This document shows positions 27,994 to 37,055 of a stretch of DNA of 39,936 nucleotides, piece by piece (the first letter of the stretch is position 1; every line of letters starts with the position of its first letter). The stretch is taken from contig CAMHAV010000007.1 of the NCBI GenBank assembly GCA_946182865.1, forward strand, positions 1 through 39,936. Reading direction: 5' to 3'. Source of the DNA: an uncultured Clostridia bacterium (GTDB taxonomy: Bacteria > Bacillota > Clostridia > Oscillospirales > Acutalibacteraceae). The translations under genes were made by a program, and so were the position numbers. The notes beneath the pieces are model-generated. The model was not told the DNA's origin. It was given only the letters and a program-made list of their open reading frames with translations, and did not search any database.

Positions 27994-29382
27994 TTATATC
28001 AAAAAGTAACTCGCCGCAAAGATCAAGGCAACGGCCACTTCAATGATCTTGACCGATTTAAATTTGAAAGTCAGGAGGTTCAGCGCCATATGTACGATGA
28101 GACCTACGGCAATGCCGTCAATGACCGAGGAGGTGAAAGGAATGAGAATCATGGCGATGATGGCGGGAACACCCTCCGCAATGTCTCCGAAATCAATATC
28201 TTTGGCTGCTCCCAGCATGGTAATGCCAATGAAAACCATGACGCAGGACGTAACGACCGCCGGAATGAGTGTCGAAACTGACGGGAACATAGAGGCGAGC
28301 AGGAACAACAGCGCGGCTGTTACAGCGGTCAGACCTGTTTTACCTTCGGCGGCCATGCCGGAAGAAGATTCAGGCGCTACCGACAGCAAAGGACTTCCCA
28401 GACACGAACTGACAGTGGAAGAAATGGAACTGGCGAGCATGGTCTTTTTGAGACTGCCGAAATGTCCGTTTTCATCCAATTGATTGCGTGCCGTGACATA
28501 AATGACGCCATTGGATTCCACCGAGTTGAAAAGACTGCAGACCACAACCGTCAATAAAATAGCCAGAACGGTTTTCCAAGTGGTGCCGTTACTAAAGAAA
28601 AGGGAAGCAAATCCGTCCGAAAGATTTTTGAAAAGAATTTTTCTTCCCCACAAAGCGTAAGCGTCACCGTTGAAGCTGCCGAGATGGGGGATGGGAATCA
28701 GAGCTCTGAGTGACAAATCCTTGAGATTGGCGGTTTTGAGCACAACGGTTCCCAGATAGTACACAAAGCCGGATGCAAGGAGCGCCAGCATGGTGGTCAG
28801 ACGAAAATGAAATTTTTTGAAAAGACCGATGAGCACAATGCCGAAAAACATCAGACCGACAGCCCAAAGCTGTTTGTTGACGTTGGAAAAGTTAATGAGC
28901 GACCATTGACCGTTGCTGTCGGTGGATAAAAAGCCCGCGTTTTTAAAACCGACCAGCGCCATATAAATGCCGAGTCCCGCGGAAATGCCGTTTTTCAGGC
29001 TCTTGGGAATGGCGTTGAAGATGGCGTTTTGAAATCCGATCAGGGTGAAGAGCAGCACGATCAGACCGGCCAGCAGCGTGATGAGCAGCGCCTGTGTGTA
29101 GGTGTAATGCAATTCTGTGAGGAGTGTGGACGAAAAGAAGACAGTCATGCCCAGACTGGGGCCGACTACAAAAGGCTGATTGGCGATGAATCCCATTAAC
29201 AGGCTGCCTATAAAGCAGGCAAGACAAACGCTCAGGTAAGCGCTGCTCTGCTCCACACCGCCCGAAGCTAAAATGGCGGGACACTCTACCAACAGATAGG
29301 ACATGGTGATAAAGGTGGTGATTCCCGCGAGAATTTCCGCTACAAAATTGGTGCCTTTTCCTTGCAGATCGAATACTTTCAT
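27994..29382 (-). CDS. NCS2/AzgA-type guanine/hypoxanthine (purine) permease
   Basis: FVAEILAGITTFITMSYLLVECPAILASGG, GPSLGMTVFFS, SSTVSSCLGSPLLSVAPESSSGMAAEGKTGLTAVTAALLFLLASMFPSV. Confidence 0.93.
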   Translation of the reverse strand: MKVFDLQGKGTNFVAEILAGITTFITMSYLLVECPAILASGGVEQSSAYLSVCLACFIGSLLMGFIANQPFVVGPSLGMTVFFSSTLLTELHYTYTQALLITLLAGLIVLLFTLIGFQNAIFNAIPKSLKNGISAGLGIYMALVGFKNAGFLSTDSNGQWSLINFSNVNKQLWAVGLMFFGIVLIGLFKKFHFRLTTMLALLASGFVYYLGTVVLKTANLKDLSLRALIPIPHLGSFNGDAYALWGRKILFKNLSDGFASLFFSNGTTWKTVLAILLTVVVCSLFNSVESNGVIYVTARNQLDENGHFGSLKKTMLASSISSTVSSCLGSPLLSVAPESSSGMAAEGKTGLTAVTAALLFLLASMFPSVSTLIPAVVTSCVMVFIGITMLGAAKDIDFGDIAEGVPAIIAMILIPFTSSVIDGIAVGLIVHMALNLLTFKFKSVKIIEVAVALIFAASYFLI

Positions 29383-29438
29383 TCCGACTACCTTCTTTGC
29401 AAAAAAGTAAAAATTCGGGCGCTATGCCGCCTATTTTC

Positions 29439-29467
29439 ATTATATAACGATACAGGGGTAAAATCAA
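29439..29467 (-). promoter_or_regulatory. Promoter of the purine permease
   Basis: Minus strand TTGATT - 17 bp - TATAAT. Confidence 0.6.
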
Positions 29468-29628
29468 TCATTTTTTTGTTTCATTTTGCCTGTTTCAAAA
29501 AATTCAAATTTTCGGGTAGGCGGTTTCTCTCAGCAGGAGATTTTATCGAAACTTTCAAAAAGCATTGACTTTTATGCAAAAAATCATTACTATATAATAA
29601 AATCCAAATTTCAGAGGTGATGCAGGTC

Positions 29629-30258
29629 ATGCAAAAAGGAACAAAGCTTCGGATGGCGGTGAATGCGCTTCTCTTTGCCGGAGTGGCGACCGGATGGTTT
29701 TTGATGGTTTTCGGCGGCGAGGGCGTGCTGCGCTCGGGCGGGGTGGAAGGACTCAAATATTTTACCGTGCTGTCCAATGTCCTCGAAGGCGCAGCGGCGC
29801 TGGTGTGGATGATCTCCGTCGGCGCGACGGGAAGGGAAACGCGCTTTGTCACGGTGCTCAAATACATAGCGGCAGTGTGTGTCGGGCTGACCTTTGTGAC
29901 GGTGCTGGTCTTTTTCGGGCCGCTGTACGGTTATCTGTCGATGTATCGCAGCGCAAATTTCTTCTTTCATCTTCTCGTCCCGCTGGGCGCCATAGTGGAG
30001 TTTGTGCTGATGAACAGAGAGACCGTCAGTCTGCGGGAAAACTTCGCGGCGGTAGCGGCGCCGCTGCTTTACGGCACAGTGTATACGATCAATGTGCTGG
30101 TGCGGGAACCTGCCGACAACCCGTTTGAACACGATTTTTACGGCTTTTTGCTGTGGGGACTGCCCGTCGGAATCGGCATCTTTGCCGTCATCTGCGCGGC
30201 GACCTTTCTGATCGGACTGGCACTCCGCAAGTGCAACAGCATGGTGCGGAATGATTAG
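29629..30258 (+). CDS. Hypothetical multi-TM membrane protein
   Basis: ~6 hydrophobic segments (GVATGWFLMVFGGEGVLRSGGVEGLKYFTVLSNVLEGAAALVW...). SD AGAGGTG. Start could be 29620. Confidence 0.8.
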   Translation: MQKGTKLRMAVNALLFAGVATGWFLMVFGGEGVLRSGGVEGLKYFTVLSNVLEGAAALVWMISVGATGRETRFVTVLKYIAAVCVGLTFVTVLVFFGPLYGYLSMYRSANFFFHLLVPLGAIVEFVLMNRETVSLRENFAAVAAPLLYGTVYTINVLVREPADNPFEHDFYGFLLWGLPVGIGIFAVICAATFLIGLALRKCNSMVRND

Positions 30259-30304
30259 CCGTTAGTCATTAGCAGTTAGCAGTTAGCGGCTAGTAGATTA
30301 GCAG
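30255..30304. repeat. Degenerate heptanucleotide tandem repeat (TTAGCAG-like)
   Basis: TTAGCCG TTAGTCA TTAGCAG TTAGCAG TTAGCGG CTAGTAG A TTAGCAGG in the intergenic gap. Confidence 0.85.
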
Positions 30305-30313
30305 GAGGTATGG

Positions 30314-31411
30314 ATGATGGAAAACGGAAAAACAACAGAAGTTATGACAATGACGGAGAAAAAGAAGTCCTCTTTGTGGGATAAGCTGTGCGTCGTGCTG
30401 GGAATCCTGCTGGCAGTGGTCGCGGCGGCGCTGATCGCGGGACGGATGTACCTGATATTGCCTGTGACGAATTACTATGTTTCATCGGAAAAGGCGTTTG
30501 CCATTCCGGGGTTGTCGGACAATTTTGTGCCGCAGGGACTTTGCTATGACGAGGCGGCGGGGGTATTTCTCACCACCGGCTATCAGAAGGATCACACCGC
30601 TTCTCCTATATGGATAGTGAGCAGGGAGAGCGGAAAGAGCCGCAAGGTGCTGCTGACGGCGCCCGACGGAAGCGATTTTACAGGTCACGCGGGCGGTCTG
30701 AGCGTGCTGGGGGATTATGTCTATGTGGCGGGCGGCGATGACAACTGCCTGTATGTCTATTCCCGTGACGATGTTCTCGGAGCGGATGACGGTGCGCGGG
30801 TGAAATGCCTCGGGACATTCGATACATACTTCGGTCGTCATGACGGACTATGCATTGCCTTTACCACCGCCCACGATGGCAGGCTGACGGTGGGCGAGTT
30901 CTACCGCGACCCGAATTATTTAACCCCTGATTCGCACAAATTCACTTCTCCTTCGGGGGAGTATCTTCAGGCGCTGGCGGTGACCTATGAGGCGTCCGAC
31001 GGGGCTGACGCGGTGTTCGGACTGCGGCCCGTTCCTGTGGAGGCTTACGCGCTGCCGGACCTGGTGCAGGGCATGGCGTTTTACGACGGAAAAATATGGC
31101 TTTCCACCTCCTATGCGGTGGCGTTCTCCGGCATATATGCCTATGAACAGGCGGGACTGCAAAAAATGGGTACCCTGCCGGTGGAGGACGGGGAAATGCC
31201 GCTGTATGCCCTCGACAGCGCGGCCATGACCGCCCGCTGCCAACTGCCGCCGATGTCGGAGGAAATCGAATTTGTGGACGGCAGGATGTACACGATGTGC
31301 GAATCCGCCTCCAACCAGTATATTTTCGGCAAGCTGACAGGCGGCAAGTGGTGCTATGCCACTGATATGGACCAGATGAAGAATCAACTGCGTCAGCCGA
31401 CAGCAGAATAG
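30314..31411 (+). CDS. Membrane-anchored beta-propeller-like hypothetical protein
   Basis: Single N-terminal TM after KKKSSLWDKL; repeated blade-like segments; SD AGGAGG immediately upstream. Confidence 0.75.
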   Translation: MMENGKTTEVMTMTEKKKSSLWDKLCVVLGILLAVVAAALIAGRMYLILPVTNYYVSSEKAFAIPGLSDNFVPQGLCYDEAAGVFLTTGYQKDHTASPIWIVSRESGKSRKVLLTAPDGSDFTGHAGGLSVLGDYVYVAGGDDNCLYVYSRDDVLGADDGARVKCLGTFDTYFGRHDGLCIAFTTAHDGRLTVGEFYRDPNYLTPDSHKFTSPSGEYLQALAVTYEASDGADAVFGLRPVPVEAYALPDLVQGMAFYDGKIWLSTSYAVAFSGIYAYEQAGLQKMGTLPVEDGEMPLYALDSAAMTARCQLPPMSEEIEFVDGRMYTMCESASNQYIFGKLTGGKWCYATDMDQMKNQLRQPTAE

Positions 31412-31430
31412 CAGAAAGGGGTCTTATGAT

Positions 31431-32306
31431 TTGGGCAGGATCGGGAAAATCAGCGCTTTGGGGATGTCGGATGATGAGCGGCATTTGTGGTCGGAAGAGG
31501 ACGAGGAATTTGTCATCGTCACGCGGGGCGGCAAACCGTCGCGTTTCTTTAGGGATGAGGATGAAACCGCCCATTGCATGATGTCGTTTATTGCCTGTGT
31601 GAACCCCGCAACAGGGGACATCTCCCGCAAAACGAGCGAGCTTTCGTGGAAGTTTCCCAATGACCGTGAACGTCCCGACGAATATCTGACATTTTTTGAA
31701 CCCAATACCGTTTACAGAATCATCGGCAGACGGCACAGAACATGCGATTATATTTACCCGCTGAAGACGCTGGAGGAAATGGATCCGGAAACGGCGGCCG
31801 TGAAATATCCGCCGCTCAGGAAGGTGATAGAGGACTATCGCAAGGTACAGACCTTGCAGTCGCAGGTTTTCGGACAGATCGCGCTCAACAAGGAAATGAA
31901 CTGGTACGAAGGGGAGGGAAACTGGTGCGGCGAGCCTATCCGCTTTTCGTTTGAAGTGGAGGACATCAGAAACGTCAGACGCGCCATGAAGCGGACGGAG
32001 CGAATCTTTGCCAAAGCGGAGGCGCTTGACCGGAAAATGCGCAAAGCCGCGGCAAGGGAGTTGACCGAATTGGCGGATGAATGGCAGGACAGCGACGATG
32101 ACGACTGTGACGAGGACGACGAAAAAGAACGTCCCGCGATTACCGGGGAGGAATTTGCCCGCCGCCTGCGTCCTTCGGAAATCGCGATCGACCCCTATGG
32201 CGAATTTGTCTTTTACTATGAGGATGACAATCTGTTTTTCGGACACGCCGTGTCGGTGTCTGTCAGCGAGCGGGGGAGCGTGCAGCAGGTGCAGATGGAG
32301 GGATAG
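31431..32306 (+). CDS. Hypothetical protein
   Basis: Uninterrupted 291-codon ORF (TTG start, AAAGGGG upstream); no family recognised. Acidic patch DSDDDDCDEDDEKE. Confidence 0.7.
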   Translation: MGRIGKISALGMSDDERHLWSEEDEEFVIVTRGGKPSRFFRDEDETAHCMMSFIACVNPATGDISRKTSELSWKFPNDRERPDEYLTFFEPNTVYRIIGRRHRTCDYIYPLKTLEEMDPETAAVKYPPLRKVIEDYRKVQTLQSQVFGQIALNKEMNWYEGEGNWCGEPIRFSFEVEDIRNVRRAMKRTERIFAKAEALDRKMRKAAARELTELADEWQDSDDDDCDEDDEKERPAITGEEFARRLRPSEIAIDPYGEFVFYYEDDNLFFGHAVSVSVSERGSVQQVQMEG

Positions 32307-32324
32307 GCGAAAATTCAGATAAAC

Positions 32325-32352
32325 GTGAAGTGTGAAATGTGAAGTGTGAAAA
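32325..32352. repeat. Heptanucleotide tandem repeat (GTGAARt)4
   Basis: GTGAAGT GTGAAAT GTGAAGT GTGAAAA. Confidence 0.85.
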
Positions 32353-32383
32353 TTGATTTCCCTGAAAACGCCGAAAAAAAGAC

Positions 32384-32412
32384 TTGACATGCTTGCCAAA
32401 GAATGCTATAAT
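32384..32412 (+). promoter_or_regulatory. Promoter of rplU operon
   Basis: TTGACA - 17 bp - TATAAT, full consensus. Confidence 0.88.
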
Positions 32413-32416
32413 CATT

Positions 32417-32521
32417 AAGCCGCTTATTGCGGGCTTTGTCAAGTCGGACGGAAAAATGCAGAAAAAGTCCGTCTGCGCCCGACAGTAGCGAGTCTTTGAA
32501 TAAGGCAGGTGCCGTAAAATT
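32417..32521 (+). promoter_or_regulatory. Candidate L21 leader (structured 5' UTR)
   Basis: Two hairpins: AAGCCGC-TTATT-GCGGGCTT (32417-32436) and GTCGGACGGA (32443-32452) with TCCGT (32468-32472)/CCGAC (32479-32483); followed by rplU. Family identity not verified. Confidence 0.6.
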
Positions 32522-32827
32522 ATGTACGCAGTTATCGAGACAGGCGGAAAGCAGTTCAAGGTAGAGCAGGGCGATGAAATCTATGCCGAGCTTCTGAACG
32601 CTGAGGCAGACGACGTCGTAGAGCTGAAAGTGGTGGCTCTCGGCGGCGAGGACGGAATCAAGGTTGGCAATGACGTTGCCGGCACAAAGGTTCTGGCGAA
32701 GGTCGTCAAGAACGGTAAGGCGAAGAAGATCACCGTCTTCACCTACAAGCCCAAGAAGAGCTCTTCCCGCAAGATGGGTCACAGACAGCCCTACACCAAG
32801 CTCGCGATCACCGAGATTATCGCGTAA
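32522..32827 (+). CDS. rplU: 50S ribosomal protein L21
   Basis: [35 protein letters not shown]...[24 protein letters not shown]. Confidence 0.99.
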   Translation: MYAVIETGGKQFKVEQGDEIYAELLNAEADDVVELKVVALGGEDGIKVGNDVAGTKVLAKVVKNGKAKKITVFTYKPKKSSSRKMGHRQPYTKLAITEIIA

Positions 32828-32835
32828 TTTCCGCT

Positions 32836-33156
32836 GTGATTGCAGTCAGATTTGAATCCGCGGACGGCGGCGCTGTCCTGACGGGATTCCGTGTGAGCGG
32901 TCATACGGGCGTGAGAGGCGAATCGGTCGTTTGCGCGGCGGTTTCCTCGGCTTGCTATATGGCGGCGAACACCATCACAGAGGTTCTGGGCGTTGACGCT
33001 CAGATCACAGTAAACGACGGATATATGCGTGTGGCAGCGGTCGGTGACGACCTGCCGAAGGTGCAGATTGTTCTGCGGGGGCTGCGGCTCCATCTGGAAC
33101 AGCTCGCGCAGCAGTATCCGGACAAGATCAAGATAACATATACGGAGGTGCAGTAA
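32836..33156 (+). CDS. prp: Ribosomal-processing cysteine protease Prp
   Basis: FRVSGHTGVRGESVVCAAVSSACYMAANTI (His/Cys dyad), located between rplU and rpmA. Confidence 0.93.
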   Translation: MIAVRFESADGGAVLTGFRVSGHTGVRGESVVCAAVSSACYMAANTITEVLGVDAQITVNDGYMRVAAVGDDLPKVQIVLRGLRLHLEQLAQQYPDKIKITYTEVQ

Positions 33157-33441
33157 ATGCTTCAGGTTAATATTCAGCTTTTCGCTCATAAAAAAGGTAT
33201 GGGTTCCACCAAGAACGGCAGAGACTCCGAGTCCAAGCGTCTTGGCGCGAAGAGAGCGGACGGTCAGTTCGTTCTCGCAGGCAATGTCCTCGTTCGTCAG
33301 AGAGGCACCAAAATCCATCCCGGCGCAAACGTCGGCAAGGGCGGCGACGATACCCTCTTTGCGACCTGCGACGGTATCCTTCGCTTCGAGAGAATGGGCA
33401 GAGACCGCAAGAAGGCTTCTGTTTATCCCGTCGAGCAATAA
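33157..33441 (+). CDS. rpmA: 50S ribosomal protein L27 with Prp-cleavable N-terminal extension
   Basis: [69 protein letters not shown]. Confidence 0.99.
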   Translation: MLQVNIQLFAHKKGMGSTKNGRDSESKRLGAKRADGQFVLAGNVLVRQRGTKIHPGANVGKGGDDTLFATCDGILRFERMGRDRKKASVYPVEQ

Positions 33442-33512
33442 TTTCAGAATGTGTCGGACTGATTGAGAAGATTCGGAAGAAACGGTCGGACAGCTTTTGT
33501 AAGCAATTCAAC

Positions 33513-33546
33513 AAAACCCGGGATTCTTCGCAGTCTCGGGTTTTTG
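33513..33546 (+). terminator. Intrinsic terminator after rpmA
   Basis: AAAACCCG ... CGGGTTTTT. Confidence 0.75.
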
Positions 33547-33628
33547 GCTATTTTGTGTTGTATTTTGGCATATATTCCCCTTGTGGGAAACCGGAGAAAT
33601 ATATGCCTTATATTCGGGAGGTTTTAGT

Positions 33629-34084
33629 ATGAAATCCGCATGCAAACTGATTTATGGCTACCTTGCCGTTACCTACGCAATGCTGTTTCTGGGCGTGCTG
33701 GTGAGCGACACGCTCTATGCCGAGCCGAGCAGAATTCTGTGTGCGTCGTCGGTGGAGAGGTACTTTGTCCCCAACATTATGAATGTTCCCACATTCGTGC
33801 CGTGGCTGTTGTTCGTGCTGATGCTGGCGGTTACGGTTGGCTGCGGGTATTTTCTCAAACAGTTCACGCTGGGTATCGGTCTTTCCAACGGGGCATTGGG
33901 CTTGTATACGCTGATCCTTTACGCGCGGGAACTGCGGCATTTCTTCCCGTTCTCTATGTCCCAGCCCACGGTACGTTCGGCGTTTTTGGTCATCGGTTCT
34001 TATCTGATAGTTCTGATTTCGCTTGTTTTGGTGCCGATGATTCTTCTGAGCAAGGAAGACGACGAATTTGACAGGATTTTTTAA
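33629..34084 (+). CDS. Hypothetical membrane protein (~4 TM)
   Basis: MKSACKLIYGYLAVTYAMLFLGVLVSDTL..., SD GGGAGG; lies between rpmA and obgE. Confidence 0.78.
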   Translation: MKSACKLIYGYLAVTYAMLFLGVLVSDTLYAEPSRILCASSVERYFVPNIMNVPTFVPWLLFVLMLAVTVGCGYFLKQFTLGIGLSNGALGLYTLILYARELRHFFPFSMSQPTVRSAFLVIGSYLIVLISLVLVPMILLSKEDDEFDRIF

Positions 34085-34130
34085 TAGCGTTCCGGGATGG
34101 AATGATCGGTGACAGGGGGGAATATAAAAC

Positions 34131-35396
34131 ATGTTTATTGACAAGGCAAAAATCAAACTGAAGGCAGGCAACGGCGGCGACGGCGCGGTCTCCTTTCACC
34201 GTGAAAAATATGTGGCGGCGGGCGGCCCCGACGGCGGTGACGGCGGCAAGGGCGGCAATATTGTGTTTGTGGTGTCCACCCATCTTTCCACGCTGGCGGA
34301 TTTCCGCTACAAGCGCAAATACAAGGCGGAGGACGGCGGCAATGGCAAGGCGGGGCGCGGCTTCGGCAAAAAGGGCGCTGATCTGATCGTGGAGGTGCCG
34401 ATGGGTACCGTGGTGCGCGACGCGGAAAGCGGCAGGATTATTGCCGACCTCTCCGACAGTCAGCCGCATGTTATTGCCAAGGGCGGCAAGGGCGGCTGGG
34501 GCAATACCCATTTTGCTACCCCTACCCGACAGGTGCCGAAATTTGCCAAACCCGGCATCCCCGGCGAGGAATTGGAAGTGGTGCTGGAACTCAAGCTGCT
34601 GGCGGATGTGGGACTGGTTGGCTTTCCCAACGTCGGCAAGTCTTCGCTCATCAACGAGGTGAGCGAGGCCAATTCCGTGGTGGGCAACTATCATTTTACC
34701 ACCGTCGAGCCGGTGCTCGGTGTGGTGCGCCGCGCGGAGGGGCAGTCCTTTGTGATGGCGGATATCCCCGGCCTGATCGAGGGCGCGGGGGACGGCGTGG
34801 GTCTCGGTCACGAATTCCTGCGCCATGTCGATCGCTGCCGTCTGTTGGTGCATATCGTGGACGTTTCGGGCAGTGAGGGACGTGCCCCCATCGAGGATTT
34901 TGAAACCATCAACGCGGAGCTGTCCAAATACAGCGAGGAATTGGCCCAGCGTCCCATGATCGTGGCGGGCAACAAGATCGACCTTGCGGACGAGGAACAG
35001 CTCAAGCGGGTGGAGGAATATATCCGCGGCAAGGGGTATGACTATTTCCCGATGTCCGCACCGATCCACTACGGTGTAGACGAGTTGATCGCCAAGATCG
35101 TGGAAATGCTCTCCAAACTGCCGCCCATCGCGGTGTATGAGCCGGAGCCGGTGGTCATGGAACAGGTGGAGGACAAGCGCGAATTCCACATCACCAAGCA
35201 GGACGGGGTCTATTTTGTGGAGGCGCCGTGGCTGCTGTCAATCATGCGGTCGGTCAATTTTGACGATTACGAGTCGATGCAGTATTTTGAGCGCGTGCTC
35301 AATGCCAGCGGCATCATTGACGGTCTTCGCGAAGCGGGCGTGCAGGAGCGCGATACCGTGAGTATTTATGATTTTGAATTTGATTTTGTCAACTGA
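34131..35396 (+). CDS. obgE: GTPase ObgE/CgtA
   Basis: Gly-rich Obg domain AGNGGDGAVSFHREKYVAAGGPDGGDGGKGGNIVFV, GFPNVGKSSLINEVS, DIPGLIEGA, NKIDLAD and OCT domain. Confidence 0.99.
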   Translation: MFIDKAKIKLKAGNGGDGAVSFHREKYVAAGGPDGGDGGKGGNIVFVVSTHLSTLADFRYKRKYKAEDGGNGKAGRGFGKKGADLIVEVPMGTVVRDAESGRIIADLSDSQPHVIAKGGKGGWGNTHFATPTRQVPKFAKPGIPGEELEVVLELKLLADVGLVGFPNVGKSSLINEVSEANSVVGNYHFTTVEPVLGVVRRAEGQSFVMADIPGLIEGAGDGVGLGHEFLRHVDRCRLLVHIVDVSGSEGRAPIEDFETINAELSKYSEELAQRPMIVAGNKIDLADEEQLKRVEEYIRGKGYDYFPMSAPIHYGVDELIAKIVEMLSKLPPIAVYEPEPVVMEQVEDKREFHITKQDGVYFVEAPWLLSIMRSVNFDDYESMQYFERVLNASGIIDGLREAGVQERDTVSIYDFEFDFVN

Positions 35397-35438
35397 TATC
35401 CGTTATCGGTTGTAAAATAGTAAGAAACAGAGGAGATT

Positions 35439-36845
35439 ATGACAATGAAAGAACAGACTTACGCAGACAAGCTCCGCGAGGAGCTGACCTACAATCCGAA
35501 GCACGGCAGCGCCGCCATGAAAGAGGACGAAATCAAGCGCGCCGACGAATTTTGCGAGGATTACAAGGACTTCCTGGACAACGCCAAAACCGAGCGCGAG
35601 GCGACCGCCGAAGCGGTCAAGCTGGCGGAAATCGCGGGCTTTGTTCCCTTTGAAAAGGGTAAGGTTTACACAGCGGGTCAGAAGGTCTACCGCGTCAACC
35701 GCGGCAAGGCCATCATGCTGGCGGTGATCGGCAAAAAGTCCGTCAAGGAGGGCGTGCGTCTGGCGATTGCTCACATTGACTCGCCCCGTCTCGACCTCAA
35801 ACCCAACCCCCTCTTTGAATCCGACGAGCTGGCCATGCTCAAAACCCACTATTACGGCGGCATCAAGAAGTACCAGTGGACGACTATTCCGCTGGCCATG
35901 CACGGCGTGATTGTGCTGAAAAACGGCGAAAAGATCGAGTTTCGTCTGGGAGAAGAGGAGGGAGATCCCCAGTTCTGCATCACCGACATTCTGCCTCACC
36001 TCGGTGCGGAGCAGGCCAAGAAGCCTCTCGGTACCGCTATTCCCGGCGAGAACCTCAACATTCTCGTGGGCAGCCGCGCCATTGAGGGCGACAAGGGGAC
36101 CGATCTGGTCAAGCTGAATGTGCTCAGACTTCTTAATGAACAGTACGGCATCGTCGAGTCGGATTTTCTTTCGGCGGAGATCGAATTTGTTCCCGCGGCC
36201 AAGGCGCGCGATGTGGGATTTGACCGCTCGATGATCGGTTCCTACGGTCACGATGACCGCGTATGCGCTTATCCCGCGCTCATGGCGGCGCTGACCTGCA
36301 ACAATCCCGATTACACCGCGATCACCGTTCTCACGGACAAAGAGGAAATCGGCAGTGAGGGCAATACCGGCTTGCAGTCCGCGTATATGAAATACTTCAT
36401 CTATGATCTCGCGGATATGCAGAGCGTGGACGGCCGCGATGTGCTGTCCGCCTCCGAATGCCTGTCCGCGGACGTGAACGCGGCCTACGATCCGATCTAT
36501 GCCGATGCTTACGAGAAGCGCAATTCCTGCTATCTCAACAAGGGCGTGTGCATTACCAAATACACCGGCGCACGCGGCAAGAGCGGCACTTCGGATGCTT
36601 CCGCCGAATATATGGCCAGAATCAGGGCGCTGCTCGACCGCAAAAACATCCTGTGGCAGATCGGTGAGCTGGGCAAGGTAGATGTCGGCGGCGGCGGAAC
36701 GGTTGCCAAGTTCGTTTCCAATCTGGATGTGGACACAGTAGACATGGGCGTCCCCGTGCTTTCCATGCATGCGCCGTGGGAGATCGTGGCGAAGATTGAC
36801 GTTTACATGGCCTACAGAGCGTTCTATGAGTTCTTTCTTGATTAA
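35439..36845 (+). CDS. M18 family aminopeptidase
   Basis: RLAIAHIDSPRLDLKPNPLFESDELAMLKTHYYGGIKKYQW, IGSYGHDDRVCAYPALMAA, TDKEEIGSEGNTGLQS, GVPVLSMHAPWEIVAKID. Start could be 35445. Confidence 0.93.
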   Translation: MTMKEQTYADKLREELTYNPKHGSAAMKEDEIKRADEFCEDYKDFLDNAKTEREATAEAVKLAEIAGFVPFEKGKVYTAGQKVYRVNRGKAIMLAVIGKKSVKEGVRLAIAHIDSPRLDLKPNPLFESDELAMLKTHYYGGIKKYQWTTIPLAMHGVIVLKNGEKIEFRLGEEEGDPQFCITDILPHLGAEQAKKPLGTAIPGENLNILVGSRAIEGDKGTDLVKLNVLRLLNEQYGIVESDFLSAEIEFVPAAKARDVGFDRSMIGSYGHDDRVCAYPALMAALTCNNPDYTAITVLTDKEEIGSEGNTGLQSAYMKYFIYDLADMQSVDGRDVLSASECLSADVNAAYDPIYADAYEKRNSCYLNKGVCITKYTGARGKSGTSDASAEYMARIRALLDRKNILWQIGELGKVDVGGGGTVAKFVSNLDVDTVDMGVPVLSMHAPWEIVAKIDVYMAYRAFYEFFLD

Positions 36846-36870
36846 TCGCTAATAATTACATTTTCACCGG

Positions 36871-36914
36871 GATGCCGCGGGACAGCGAAAGCTGAACCGT
36901 GGCATCTCTTTTTT
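36871..36914 (+). terminator. Intrinsic terminator
   Basis: GATGCCGCGG ... CCGTGGCATC TC TTTTTT. Confidence 0.85.
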
Positions 36915-36946
36915 ATTACATTTTTATAACATATTATAAAAAACAA

Positions 36947-36975
36947 TTGAATTTTAAAATCAATTTTGGTATAAT
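36947..36975 (+). promoter_or_regulatory. Promoter of cotH-like gene
   Basis: TTGAAT - 17 bp - TATAAT with TGG before the -10. Confidence 0.75.
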
Positions 36976-37055
36976 GATTAGAGTCATTCGTTTATACGAT
37001 TCTTCTTTTATTTGAAGGATCGTATGCCAGCCCGTTGAAAGAAGGCGTTATATGG

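Noticed and set aside
29383-29438. Purine riboswitch upstream of the NCS2 permease
   Set aside because: Promoter -10 lies only ~57 nt from the start; no room or recognisable purine aptamer core.
29560-29605. Promoter for the 29629 membrane gene
   Set aside because: TTGACT present but the best -10 at 17-bp spacing (TACTAT) is weak, and the TATAAT nearby is at poor spacing; not asserted as a feature.
30942-32399. 485-aa minus-strand ORF
   Set aside because: Mirror of two plus-strand genes with SD sites and good starts; low-complexity Pro/Arg/His-rich C-terminal translation.
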